A stretch of 60,552 nt of DNA from Paenibacillus cisolokensis. GTDB taxonomy: Bacteria > Bacillota > Bacilli > Paenibacillales > Paenibacillaceae. The first letter of the stretch is position 1; the number at the start of each line of letters is the position of its first letter. The translations under genes were made by a program, and so were the position numbers. Of this stretch, positions 39,257-48,100 are shown in pieces. The stretch is taken from contig NZ_BOVJ01000168.1 of the NCBI RefSeq assembly GCF_018403665.1, positions 1 to 60,552 of the forward strand, in the 5' to 3' direction. The notes under the pieces were generated by a model that ran no database searches, had not been told where the DNA came from, and saw nothing but the letters and a program-made list of their open reading frames with translations.

Positions 39257-39561
39257 GCCTGATCTTGGCCGCCATGCTCGTCTTTGCCGTATCGATCGTT
39301 CTGATCATGCTGGGCGGCGTCTGGCTCGCGCAGACGGTCATGAAGCGGACGATCGGCAAACGGCACGAAGCGCTCGATACGATTATGCGAACCGGAGCGC
39401 CGCCTGCGGATTGGCTGGATACGATGCCGGCGGGCCGAATCGAGCGCGAGCTTGACCGTCTGGCGGCTTATGTCCGCAGGACGAGGCTGGTTGACGGCGA
39501 GGAGACGCGCCGGCAGCTGATCGAGCGTTTGCGGCAGGCGAAGTTGGCGGGGAAAGGATGA
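39253..39561 (+). CDS. Small membrane protein in the transporter operon
   Basis: 102 residues. One N-terminal helix (about 4-26, LILAAMLVFAVSIVLIMLGGVW), then a charged cytosolic part with helical pattern (ERELDRLAAYVRRTRLVDGEETRRQLIERLRQ). ATGA overlaps on both sides with the OppF gene and the next gene, so it belongs to the transport operon. I recognise no family. Such a protein is not a standard part of Opp systems. Confidence 0.7.
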   Translation: MSLILAAMLVFAVSIVLIMLGGVWLAQTVMKRTIGKRHEALDTIMRTGAPPADWLDTMPAGRIERELDRLAAYVRRTRLVDGEETRRQLIERLRQAKLAGKG

Positions 39562-40055
39562 ATAGGGCCATGGACGCGCTGATCGAGAAGGAAAGACGCA
39601 AGGCGCGCGCGGCGATTCTGTCGTGGCTGCTCGTCATCGTGCCGGCGGGAATCGGGCTGGCTATCTGGTTTACGCTGCGCTCGCTCGTGCTGCACGCGCT
39701 GATCGTCTTCGAGGTAAGCGCATGGGCCTGGCAGGCATACGACCAGTTTTCGTTCGTATTTTTCGGATTCGTATGGCTGGCGCTTGTATTCGTATACCAA
39801 TACATGCTTTACAAGCAGGGGATGAAGGGCCGGATGGGCGCTTCCTTCCGGAGGCTGACCGCGGCGATGACGGCGGCGCTCCTCGCGGCGCAGCTGCTCT
39901 TGTACGCGATAGGCGGAACGGATATGAGCGTGCGGACCGCCTTCATGATGGCGGCGGAAGCGATGATCTTCGCCGCCCTGCTGACGGCTCGCGGCAGAGC
40001 CGCCGGCAAAGCCGGAACGGCATCGGCAAGCGAAGAGCGAAAGGATGGTGCGTAA
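39558..40055 (+). CDS. Four-helix membrane protein in the transporter operon
   Basis: 165 residues. Basic N-terminal amphipathic segment (DALIEKERRKARAA), four hydrophobic segments (about 22-42, 45-60, 64-85, 100-118, the last weak) and a further one near 130, with a polar, basic C-terminus. No known motif. ATGA overlap with the preceding gene suggests translational coupling. Paired with the previous protein it could be an accessory membrane unit of the transporter; that is inference from position only. Confidence 0.68.
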   Translation: MNRAMDALIEKERRKARAAILSWLLVIVPAGIGLAIWFTLRSLVLHALIVFEVSAWAWQAYDQFSFVFFGFVWLALVFVYQYMLYKQGMKGRMGASFRRLTAAMTAALLAAQLLLYAIGGTDMSVRTAFMMAAEAMIFAALLTARGRAAGKAGTASASEERKDGA

Positions 40056-40059
40056 GCGA

Positions 40060-40881
40060 ATGGATATTGGCGTCGTATCAAGAAGTTTCCCGCAGCTGAC
40101 CAACGAGGAAGCGGCCGGTCTGCTTGCGGCGAACGGGTTCAGATGGACGGAGCTCTGTTTCTCGCAAACCGATTCGAAATATTGGGTATATAACGGACGT
40201 TCGGATTTGTCGGGGATGACGGACGGCGAAAGCCGCCGGATTGTCGAGACGTACCGGCGTCACGGCATCGAGGTGGCGGCGCTCGGCGTGTTTACGAATT
40301 TGATCGAACCGGACGACGTGGAGCTCGAACGGAATATCGCCTACTTCGAGCGGCATATGGAGCTTGCGGCGCTGAACGGCATTCCGTGTGTGGCGACCGA
40401 ATGCGGCTTCGTTCACGGCAGCAGGGGCATTATCGCCGAGCTCTACGAAAGCCGCTTCGCCAGACTTGCGGACAGCCTCCGCCGGTTGACGGCGCTGGCC
40501 GAGGGTTACGGCGTCGATTTGGCTTTGGAGCCTTGCGCGCTCGATGTCGTGCCGAGCGCGAAGCGGATGGCCGATTTGATCGCGCAGGTCGGCTCGCGGC
40601 GCTTGAAGGTGCTGCTTGATCCGGCGAACCTGATCGCCAACAGCTCGGAGGACGACATGTTCCGCTATTTGGCCCCCCATATCGCCTATTTTCACGGCAA
40701 GGACCGCAAAGTAAACGACGCCTACGGCCGGGCGGTAGGCGACGGCGACATCGACTGGAGCCGTTTTCTCGACCTCTATCATAGCCATACGGAAGGGGTT
40801 CCGTTTATACTGGAATATGTAAACATCGATAATTTTTGTGCGATTCGGGATCGGGTGCTGCAGGCCGACAAAAGTCGGTAA
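40060..40881 (+). CDS. Sugar phosphate isomerase/epimerase family TIM-barrel protein 2
   Basis: 273 residues from the ATG at 40060; a start at 40045 (MVRKR) is possible. TIM barrel of the AP-endonuclease-2 type: EVAALGVFTNL, CVATECGFVHGS, DLALEPCALDVVPSA (Glu), KVLLDPANLI (Asp), YFHGKDRKV (His) and PFILEYVNIDN (Glu) give the four expected metal ligands of ketose epimerases/isomerases. It overlaps or abuts the preceding membrane gene and so is the last enzyme of the operon. The substrate is unknown, probably a sugar freed by the transporter-imported glycoside. Confidence 0.85.
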   Translation: MDIGVVSRSFPQLTNEEAAGLLAANGFRWTELCFSQTDSKYWVYNGRSDLSGMTDGESRRIVETYRRHGIEVAALGVFTNLIEPDDVELERNIAYFERHMELAALNGIPCVATECGFVHGSRGIIAELYESRFARLADSLRRLTALAEGYGVDLALEPCALDVVPSAKRMADLIAQVGSRRLKVLLDPANLIANSSEDDMFRYLAPHIAYFHGKDRKVNDAYGRAVGDGDIDWSRFLDLYHSHTEGVPFILEYVNIDNFCAIRDRVLQADKSR

Positions 40882-40955
40882 ATCGCATAGATGTAAAGCC
40901 GTTTTCCTCTTGGATGAGATCAGACCGCTTTCAGCGGATGAAACAGGGAGGGAAG

Positions 40956-41851
40956 ATGATGGAAGAACGTCTTGCGCTAAACGATTTTTTGCGGGAGTAC
41001 CGTTTTCCTTTTTATATCATTCAATGCACGCACAACGACCGGAACGTGCCGAATATGCACAGCCACGATTTCGTCGAGCTCGTATACGTCGTCAGAGGCG
41101 AGGCGGAGCATTGCTTCGAGGGCGACTGCTATCCGCTGTGCGCCGGCGATGTGTTCATTATCAATCCGAACGAAGCGCATACGTTCCGGATCGAGAAGGG
41201 CAAGGAAATTGAAATTATCAATTGCCTGTTCCAGCCCGATCTTATCCATAACAGCTGTCTTCGGGAGCTTGGCGTGGACGATTCGATGGATTATTTCTAC
41301 GTGCAGCCGTTTATGAGCCACTCGGAGCGGTTCTACCACAAGCTGCAGCTTCGCGAGCGGGAGACGGCGGACGTGCTGCGGCTGCTGCAGGGAATGCTGG
41401 ATGAGTGGCAGGCGAAAAATCCGGCTACCGGACGGTCATTCGCCTGAAGCTGGTCGATCTGTTTATTCTGCTGTCCCGCGTGTACAAGGAAAGTCTGAAC
41501 GAAGGCAGGGAATCGACGAAGCGCTCGTCGCACCATATGCTCGTCCGGCGGATCAACGGATTTCTGGAGCGGCATTACGACGAGAAGCTGAATATCAATC
41601 ATCTGAGCACGCTGTTCAATATCAGCACGAGGCAGTTGAACCGCATCTTCAAACAGGAAATGGCGATCACCGTCATCGAGCGCATTCACCAGATTCGCAT
41701 CGAGCATGCCAAGCAAATGTTGAAGGAGAGCGACGAGAAGGTGATTCATGTGGCCCACAAGGTCGGGTACGACGATCCGGCGTTTTTCAGCCACCTGTTT
41801 CGCCGGTATGTCGGCTGCTCGCCGGGCAAATACCGCGCGCACGGGAGTTGA
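40956..41851 (+). CDS. AraC-family transcriptional regulator 1, frameshifted
   Basis: About 298 residues after repair. N-terminal cupin sensor domain (about 20-110: NMHSHDFVELVYVVRGEAEH, DVFIINPNEAHTFR), then two helix-turn-helix motifs at the C-terminus (NINHLSTLFNISTRQLNRIFKQE and VIHVAHKVGYDDPAFFSHLFRR, ending VGCSPGKYRAHGS). The frame breaks at about 41416 where five A should be six (restoring EWQAKKSGYRTVIRLK). It is placed after the transporter operon and is a candidate activator of it. ATG at 40956 or 40959 follows GGGAGGG. Confidence 0.87.
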
Positions 41852-41955
41852 GCGATCGGCCGCAAGCTGTGGCCGCACCGGCCGGCTTGCGGCCGAAACG
41901 GACCGACGCCGGTCGGCTTGCGGGCTGACCGGCGTCGATCCGTTGGAACGGCGGG

Positions 41956-42791
41956 TTAAGAGGAACGGACTTCGAGATTGCGGTTGTAGACGACCGGGAA
42001 TCCGGCGCCGGTCAAAATCTCGCCCGGCTTCACTTCGATATGCGCTTCCATCGGGTGGCGGCCGGTCGGCTCGAAGCGGGTATGGCCTGGCATGTAATGG
42101 ACGGCGATGGCGCGGCGCTTCCGCGCGGAACGGTTATGCGGGCTGCCGTGCCACGTCATGCAATGATGATAGCCGACCTGGCCTTTCTTGATCTCGAACG
42201 GCACCGCCTTGATGACCGCGCCGCTCGGCAGACGTTCCGGACGTTTGTGCACGGGCATGAAGTTCTCGTCGCTCGTCAGATCGGCCTGGTGATTGCCCCA
42301 TTTGTGGCTTCCGGGCACCATCCACATGCAGCCGTTCTCGATCGTCGCGTCATCGAGCGCCACCCAGGCGCTGACGAGATCGGCGGGCTGAATGATCGGC
42401 CATGCGGGATGGTCCTGGTGCCACGCCGTCGGTCCTCCGGTCACCGGGGGCTTGTATTGGATCTGATCGTGCCAGATGCGGAGCGTGTCGGTACGGCACA
42501 GCTGGGCGACCTCCTCGCACAGCTTCGGATTGGCCGCGTGCTGGAAGAAGACGTCGCTCGCCATCCAGATGTTGACGATTTGAACGACCGTCTCGCGCTT
42601 GGACATCGACATGCCGTATTCGCTGTTTCCGTCCAGCAGGTTCCGGTTCAGCACCGGTTTTTGACCGATTTGCCGTTCATGACGAGATCCAGCTCCTCGC
42701 GCAGCTTGTCGACTTCCTCGTCGCTTAACACGATGTCGCCTTTGATGAAACCGTTCTCGTCAAATTCGCGAATCTGCTCTTGCGTTAGCAT
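41956..42791 (-). CDS. Phytanoyl-CoA dioxygenase family (PhyH) oxygenase, frameshifted
   Basis: About 278 residues after repair. The Fe(II)/2-oxoglutarate binding set is visible: H-x-D in TAWHQDHPAWP and the distal His and Arg in GYHHCMTWHGSPHNRS ... RRAIAVHYMPGH. Substrates in this family range from ectoine to fatty acyl-CoA, sugars and 2-aminoethylphosphonate. The N-terminal 46 codons (MLTQEQIREFDENGFI) lie in another frame; five A at about 42661 (minus strand) should be six to read KSVKKPVLNRNLL. AAAGGTG precedes the ATG at 42791. It is divergent from AraC regulator 2 with 142 bases between the starts. Confidence 0.82.
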
Positions 42792-42933
42792 GCTCGATCA
42801 CCTTTCTTTGTTTTGGAATGGTTTCTGCATTCAGCATAGCAGGGAACGGACCGCATTTCGTTACAGAATCGGCAAGATAGATTGCATTTTTCACAGATTG
42901 TTGCGAACATGTGCGAAGAGGGGGAATGGCCGC

Positions 42934-43820
42934 ATGTCGAGGGAAATCCGTCTGGGAAGCTTGAACGGGCTGCGTCCGACCGTCAATTTTGCCAACAAAA
43001 TCGATGCCGAGCCGGGACAGCAGTGGGGACCGCGAACGATCGGGGACTGCCAGCTGTTTTATGTGTTTGCCGGGCGGGCCGTCCTCGAGATGGGCGGCCT
43101 CAAATATCCGCTGCGAGCGGGCGATTGTGCGTTTTACGGAGCGGACAGCCCGCACCGGATCGCGGCCGACAAGCATGAGCCGCCAACCTTTTCCAGCCTT
43201 CACTTCGCCTGGGACGAGCCGAGCCCGGTGCCGGTGCCCCCGTACGACCGGCTGAAAAATGTGCTGCCGACCGACCTGCGGATCGAGCCGGTCGTATACG
43301 CAGTCGATGTGGACGGGTACGGCGAGGTGGCCATGCCGGTGGTGTCGCATGTGCCGCAGCTGGAGCCGCTGTTTTTGCATATTGTGAAAGAGTTCCGCGT
43401 CGAGGAACCCGGCCATGCGTGGACGCTGAGGGCGCTGCTGATGCAACTGCTGGCGGCGCTGATCCGGCAGCGGATGAACGAGCGTTATTTGTCCGCCAAT
43501 CATCAGAAAATCATCCCCGCGCTCGAGGCGGTTCGCCGCCGCCCGGAAGAGGATTGGACGTCCGAACGGATGGCGGAGCTGTGCGGCTATCATCCGACCT
43601 ACTTTGCCGCCTTGTTCGGCGAATGCATGGGATGCGGGCCGAAAGCGTTCGTCGTGGCGGAACGCCTGCGCAAAGCGAAGCGGCTGCTCATGGAAGGGCT
43701 CCAGGTCGAAGCGGTTTCGCAGGCGGTCGGGTACGGCAGCGTACATTATTTTGCCGCAGCTTCAAGCAGGCGACGGGGCTCACGCCGACCGAGTTCCGCA
43801 GGCGCAGTCTGGAGCTGTAG
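42934..43820 (+). CDS. AraC-family transcriptional regulator 2, frameshifted
   Basis: About 295 residues after repair. Cupin-type N-terminal domain (GDCQLFYVFAGRAVLEMGG, RAGDCAFYGADSPHRI), C-terminal AraC domain (WTSERMAELCGYHPTYFAALFGE, then VEAVSQAVGYGSVHYFCRSF). The frame breaks at about 43753 where four T should be five, after which CRSFKQATGLTPTEFRRR is restored. Likely regulates the divergently transcribed PhyH-family gene and perhaps the glycan locus. Start at ATG 42934 with GAGGGGGAA upstream. Confidence 0.87.
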
Positions 43821-44023
43821 GGCGCGTTCGAACGCAGAAGAGGGTCTTCCTTATTGGAACGTGGAACGGTTTGGTCCCCGGTTAGACGAAACGGAACCGT
43901 TTCCAATGCGGCGGTTCCGTCCGGCTTTGCGATTCGGCGGTTGCCCCGCGCTCATTCACCCGATATAATCGGTACAATGGCACGCGCGTTATCCGCGGCC
44001 AAAACGGACAAGCAGGTGATGAC

Positions 44024-44799
44024 ATGACGGGGAAACTGATTTTTTCGATATTGACGGCACGCTGCTCGATCATGACAAACGGCTTCCGGACTCGACGAAG
44101 CGGGCGATCAACGAGTTGAAGCGGGCGGGTCATGAAGTCGCGATCGCGACCGGACGCGGCCCGTTCATGTTCGAATGGCTCAGGGACGAACTGGGGATCG
44201 ATTCTTTCGTCAGCTACAACGGACAATATGTGGTGCGCGGCGGCGAGGTGGTCGCGACGAATCCGATCAAGCGCGAATTGCTCGACCGACTGACCGAAGA
44301 AGCGGCCAGAAACGGCCATCCGATCGTGTATATGAGCAGCGAAACGATGAAAAGCAATACGGACGGCCATGAGCGGATTGAGAAAAGCATCACGGAGCTG
44401 AAGGTCAAGCTGCCGGAGCATGACCCGGAATTTTACATTGGTCAAGAGATCTATCAATGTTTGCTCTTCTGCACCTATGGAGAGGAAGGCATTTACAAGG
44501 ATGCGTTTCGAGGGGAGCTCGACTTTATTCGCTGGCATCAGTTTTCGACCGACGTGCTGCCGCTCGGCGGCTCGAAAGCGGCCGGCATCGAAGCGTTCAT
44601 TCGCCACGCGGGCGTTCGGCGCGAAGATGTGTATGCGTTCGGCGATGCGCTTAACGATATCGAAATGCTCCAATATGTCGGCAACGGCATCGCGATGGGC
44701 AACGCCATCGATTCGGTCAAGGCGGCGGCAAAGTACGTCACGCGCGACGTCGACGACGACGGCATTCGTTACGGCCTGCGCATGGTCGGCTTGCTGTAG
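44024..44799 (+). CDS. HAD-superfamily Cof-type phosphatase, frameshifted near the start
   Basis: About 258 residues after repair. Motif I (DIDGTLLDHD) becomes readable if the six T at about 44041 are seven, giving MTGKLIFFDIDGTLLDHD. Then motif II region IATGRGPF, motif III Lys in GGSKAAGIEAFI and motif IV FGDALNDIEML, the Cof/C2B cap type. Members dephosphorylate sugar phosphates, pyridoxal phosphate or flavin intermediates. It starts with ATG 44024 after AGGTGATGAC. The short tandem at its stop is listed separately. Confidence 0.87.
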
Positions 44800-44820
44800 A
44801 TGGTGCTGTAGATGGTGCTG
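44793..44820 (+). repeat. 12-bp tandem repeat over the HAD gene stop
   Basis: GCTGTAGATGGT occurs twice (44793-44804, 44805-44816) followed by GCTG. The stop codon of the HAD gene (TAG) recurs in the second copy, so slippage leaves the gene length unchanged. Confidence 0.7.
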
Positions 44821-44944
44821 GTATCGGGACGGCGGGCCCAGGCTATACAATAAGGAACCTGCGTTCAATTCCGCGACGAAGTGGCCGGTTTTTGCTCAAG
44901 GCCGGGTTTCGGTCGTCGCATGCCAGCTTCCTGCATAGGCAACA

Positions 44945-44969
44945 GGTCCGGATTGTGTCCGGGCCTTTT
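44945..44969 (+). terminator. Intrinsic terminator between the HAD gene and the helicase
   Basis: 8-bp stem GGTCCGGA/TCCGGGCC (one G-U pair), 5-base loop, four T. The remainder of the 384-base gap 44800-45183 contains only the tandem at 44793 and a promoter at 45110. Confidence 0.72.
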
Positions 44970-45109
44970 GCCGTTATTTGCGGTCTTGATCGCAGGTCCA
45001 TCCCCTCTCTTCTCCAAAAGTGGTATGCCCGAATACCCGGATTCCCCGACTTTTGGCCGATTTGTCGCAAGTTTGAAGTCGTTGCCGCATTTTTGCGAAC
45101 GGTCTCGTA

Positions 45110-45138
45110 TTGACTCCGCTATTTTGGTGTAATATGGT
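45110..45138 (+). promoter_or_regulatory. Candidate sigma-A promoter of the Lhr-type helicase
   Basis: TTGACT (45110-45115), 17-base spacer, TATGGT (45133-45138), 45 bases before the ATG at 45184. Confidence 0.6.
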
Positions 45139-45183
45139 AGGAGCATGCAAGGCATGATCCGCAACGAAAGGAGTTGACCGCAG

Positions 45184-48100
45184 ATGCAGCCTCCGCGCTC
45201 CGTCGTCTTCCATCCCGCTTTGGCCGGATGGTTCGCCAGGTCGTTCGGCCAACCGACCGACGTCCAGCTTCAGGCGTGGGAAGCGATCGCAGCCGGCCGC
45301 CATACGCTCATTGCGGCGCCTACCGGTTCCGGCAAGACACTGGCGGCGTTTTTGCCGTGCCTTGACCGTCTTGTCAAGGCGAAGGACGGCAAGCCGGAGA
45401 CGCGGAGGCATGGGGTACGGATCGTTTATGTGACGCCGCTGAAAGCGCTGAACAACGACATTCATCACCATCTCATTCGTTTCGCGGAAGAAATCGACGC
45501 ATTCGCGGCGCAGGAAGGCATACCATGGCCGGGCGTTCGCTGCGCGGTCAGAACCGGCGATACGATACCGAGCCAGCGCGCTTCCATGCTGCGGCGGCCG
45601 CCCGACGTGCTGGTGACGACTCCGGAATCGCTTTACCTTCTGCTGACGTCGGAGAAAGGGCGGGACATGCTTCGCACGGCGGAGCAGCTGATCGTCGACG
45701 AAATTCATGAACTGGCCGCGGACAAGCGGGGCGCCCATCTGTCGCTGACGATGGAGCGGCTGGTGGAGCTGACCGGCCGCAGGCTGCAGCGCATCGGCGT
45801 TTCGGCGACGCAGAAGCCGCTCGAACGGGTGGCCCGATTTCTCGGCGGCTGGGAAGAAGCGGGCCGCGATGCGCGGACAAGCGGGACGGCAGCCGGATGG
45901 GCGCAACACAAAAACGCACAGCCGGAAGGTACGCGAGACGAGGAAGCGCAACGCGAAGGAGTGCAGCAAGAAGGCGTACAAGACGCAGATGCGCAGCAAG
46001 CAGGCACGCAGCAAGAAGGCACGCACGATGAAGGCGCGCATGCCATCGGAGCGCAACGCGACAAGCTGCTGCGGCATCCGATCGGCTACGCGCCGCGCCC
46101 GGTGACGATTGTGGAAAGCATGATGCGCAAGTCGATGTCGGCGACCGTGACGATGCCGGATTTCAATCGGCCGATGCAGACGCGGGATGCGGTATGGCTT
46201 CCGCTGCTCGAGCGCGTCATGCAGCTGATGCACGGCAGCAAGTCCGTAATTATATTCGTAAACAGCCGCAGACTGTGCGAGCGGCTTTGCTTGCGGCTCA
46301 ACGAATTTGCGGGATACGAGATCGCCCACGCCCACCATGGCAGCGTATCGCGGGAACGGCGGCATGAGGTGGAACGCCGGCTCAAGGCCGGCGAGCTGCG
46401 CTGCATCGTCGCGACATCGTCGCTGGAGCTCGGCATCGATATCGGCCATGTCGATCTCGTCATTCAGATCGACGCGCCGCCGGACGCGGCCTCGGGCATT
46501 CAGCGGATCGGCCGGGCCGGTCATGCCGTCGGCGGCGCAAGCCGCGGCGTCATCATTGCGCGTCAGCGCGGTCAACTGCCGGAAGCTGCGGTGCTTGCCC
46601 GTCTGATCCGGGAACGCGACATCGAAGAAATCCGGGTGCCGCGCAATGCGGTCGACGTGCTGTCGCAGCAGGTGGTCGCCATGGCGGCGGTCGAATCTTG
46701 GGAGATCGGCCGGCTGCATCGCCTGATTACGAGAAGCGACAGCTATCGGACATTTGCCCGCGAGACGCTGGAGGAGATGCTGCAGGTGCTCGGCGGATTT
46801 TATCCGTTCGCCCGCCCGCTTCTGACATGGGACCGTGAATCCGGGACGATAGCGGGTCGTTCGAACACGCCGATGGCGGCCGTCGCCGGCGCGGGGACGA
46901 TTCCGCAAAGCGCGGCATATCCGGTCTATCATGCGGAGAGCCGCACCCACCTGGGAGAGCTCGATGAAGAATTCGTGCAGGAGAGCCGGACAGGCGACGT
47001 CTTCCAGCTCGGCTCCAGCCTGTGGATGATCCGGGGCATTCAGAACGACCGCGTCTATGTGGCGGAAGCGGGCAACCGGTTCGGGGAAATTCCGTTCTGG
47101 CGGAACGAAGCGGGAAGCCGTTCGTACGATCTCGGCTTGAAAATCGGCGCGTTTCTGCGGGAGCTCGAGGAGCGGCTCGGACTGGAGACGCCAACTCCGG
47201 ACAAGGCGGAAGCGGACGGGCGGATCGCCGACTGGCTGGCCGCCGATTACGGCATGGACGCCCTGTCGGCGGAGAAGCTGATCGCGCTTGTCCGCGAGCA
47301 GCATCGCGTATGCGCGCTGCCTACCGACCGGCGGATCGTCATCGAGCATTACAAGGATTTGACCGGACGAACGCATGTGATCGTCCATAATCCGTTCGGC
47401 CGCCGCGTCAACCGGGCGTGGCTGCTCGCGATCGAAAAGCGGCTGGAACGGCTGCTGTCCGGACGTCCCTACGGCAATGCGAAGGATAACGGCCTGGAGC
47501 TGGTGCTGCCGGAATGGGACGCTTCGTGGCTGCAAGCGATATGGAGTATTACGCCGTCCGGCCTTGCGCCGCTGCTCGGAGAAGCGGTATCGGGCTCGCC
47601 GCTGCTGGCCGTCGCGTTCCGCCGCATCGCCGAGACGTCGCTTCTGCTGGCGCGAAGCTTCAAGCGCACGCCGATGTGGCAGATGCGGCTGCGCAGCGAA
47701 GAGCTGCTGAAAGCGGCGCTTCCTTATGCCGCCCGGTTTCCTTATCTTCGGGACGCGGTAAAGGAATGTCTGTACGATTACTTGGACACGGAGCATTTGA
47801 CGGAGATGCTGCAAGCGGTCAGGGACGGCAGGATGGCGGTGGAAATCCGCGAAACGCCTTATCCGTCGCCGTTCGCCGAGCAGTTTATAGCCGATTACGC
47901 CAATATGCAGCTGTACGAAGGCGACGGATTGAGCGAATCGGTTCAGCTTCAGCTGATGAACGTCAGCAAGGCGTTCACCGGACAATTGTTCGGGGCCGAG
48001 CCGTTCGGCGGTTCCATTCTGCCGAAGGTGGCGGCGGAGGAAGAGCGCAAGCTGAGCGCGCCGGATCGAGAGCCGCGGAACAAGGACGATCTGTACGACC

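Noticed and set aside
42040..43968. A 642-residue frame covering the PhyH gene in antisense and most of the second AraC gene
   Set aside because: The first ~300 residues are antisense to the PhyH gene and have no homology pattern; the AraC protein begins at 42934.
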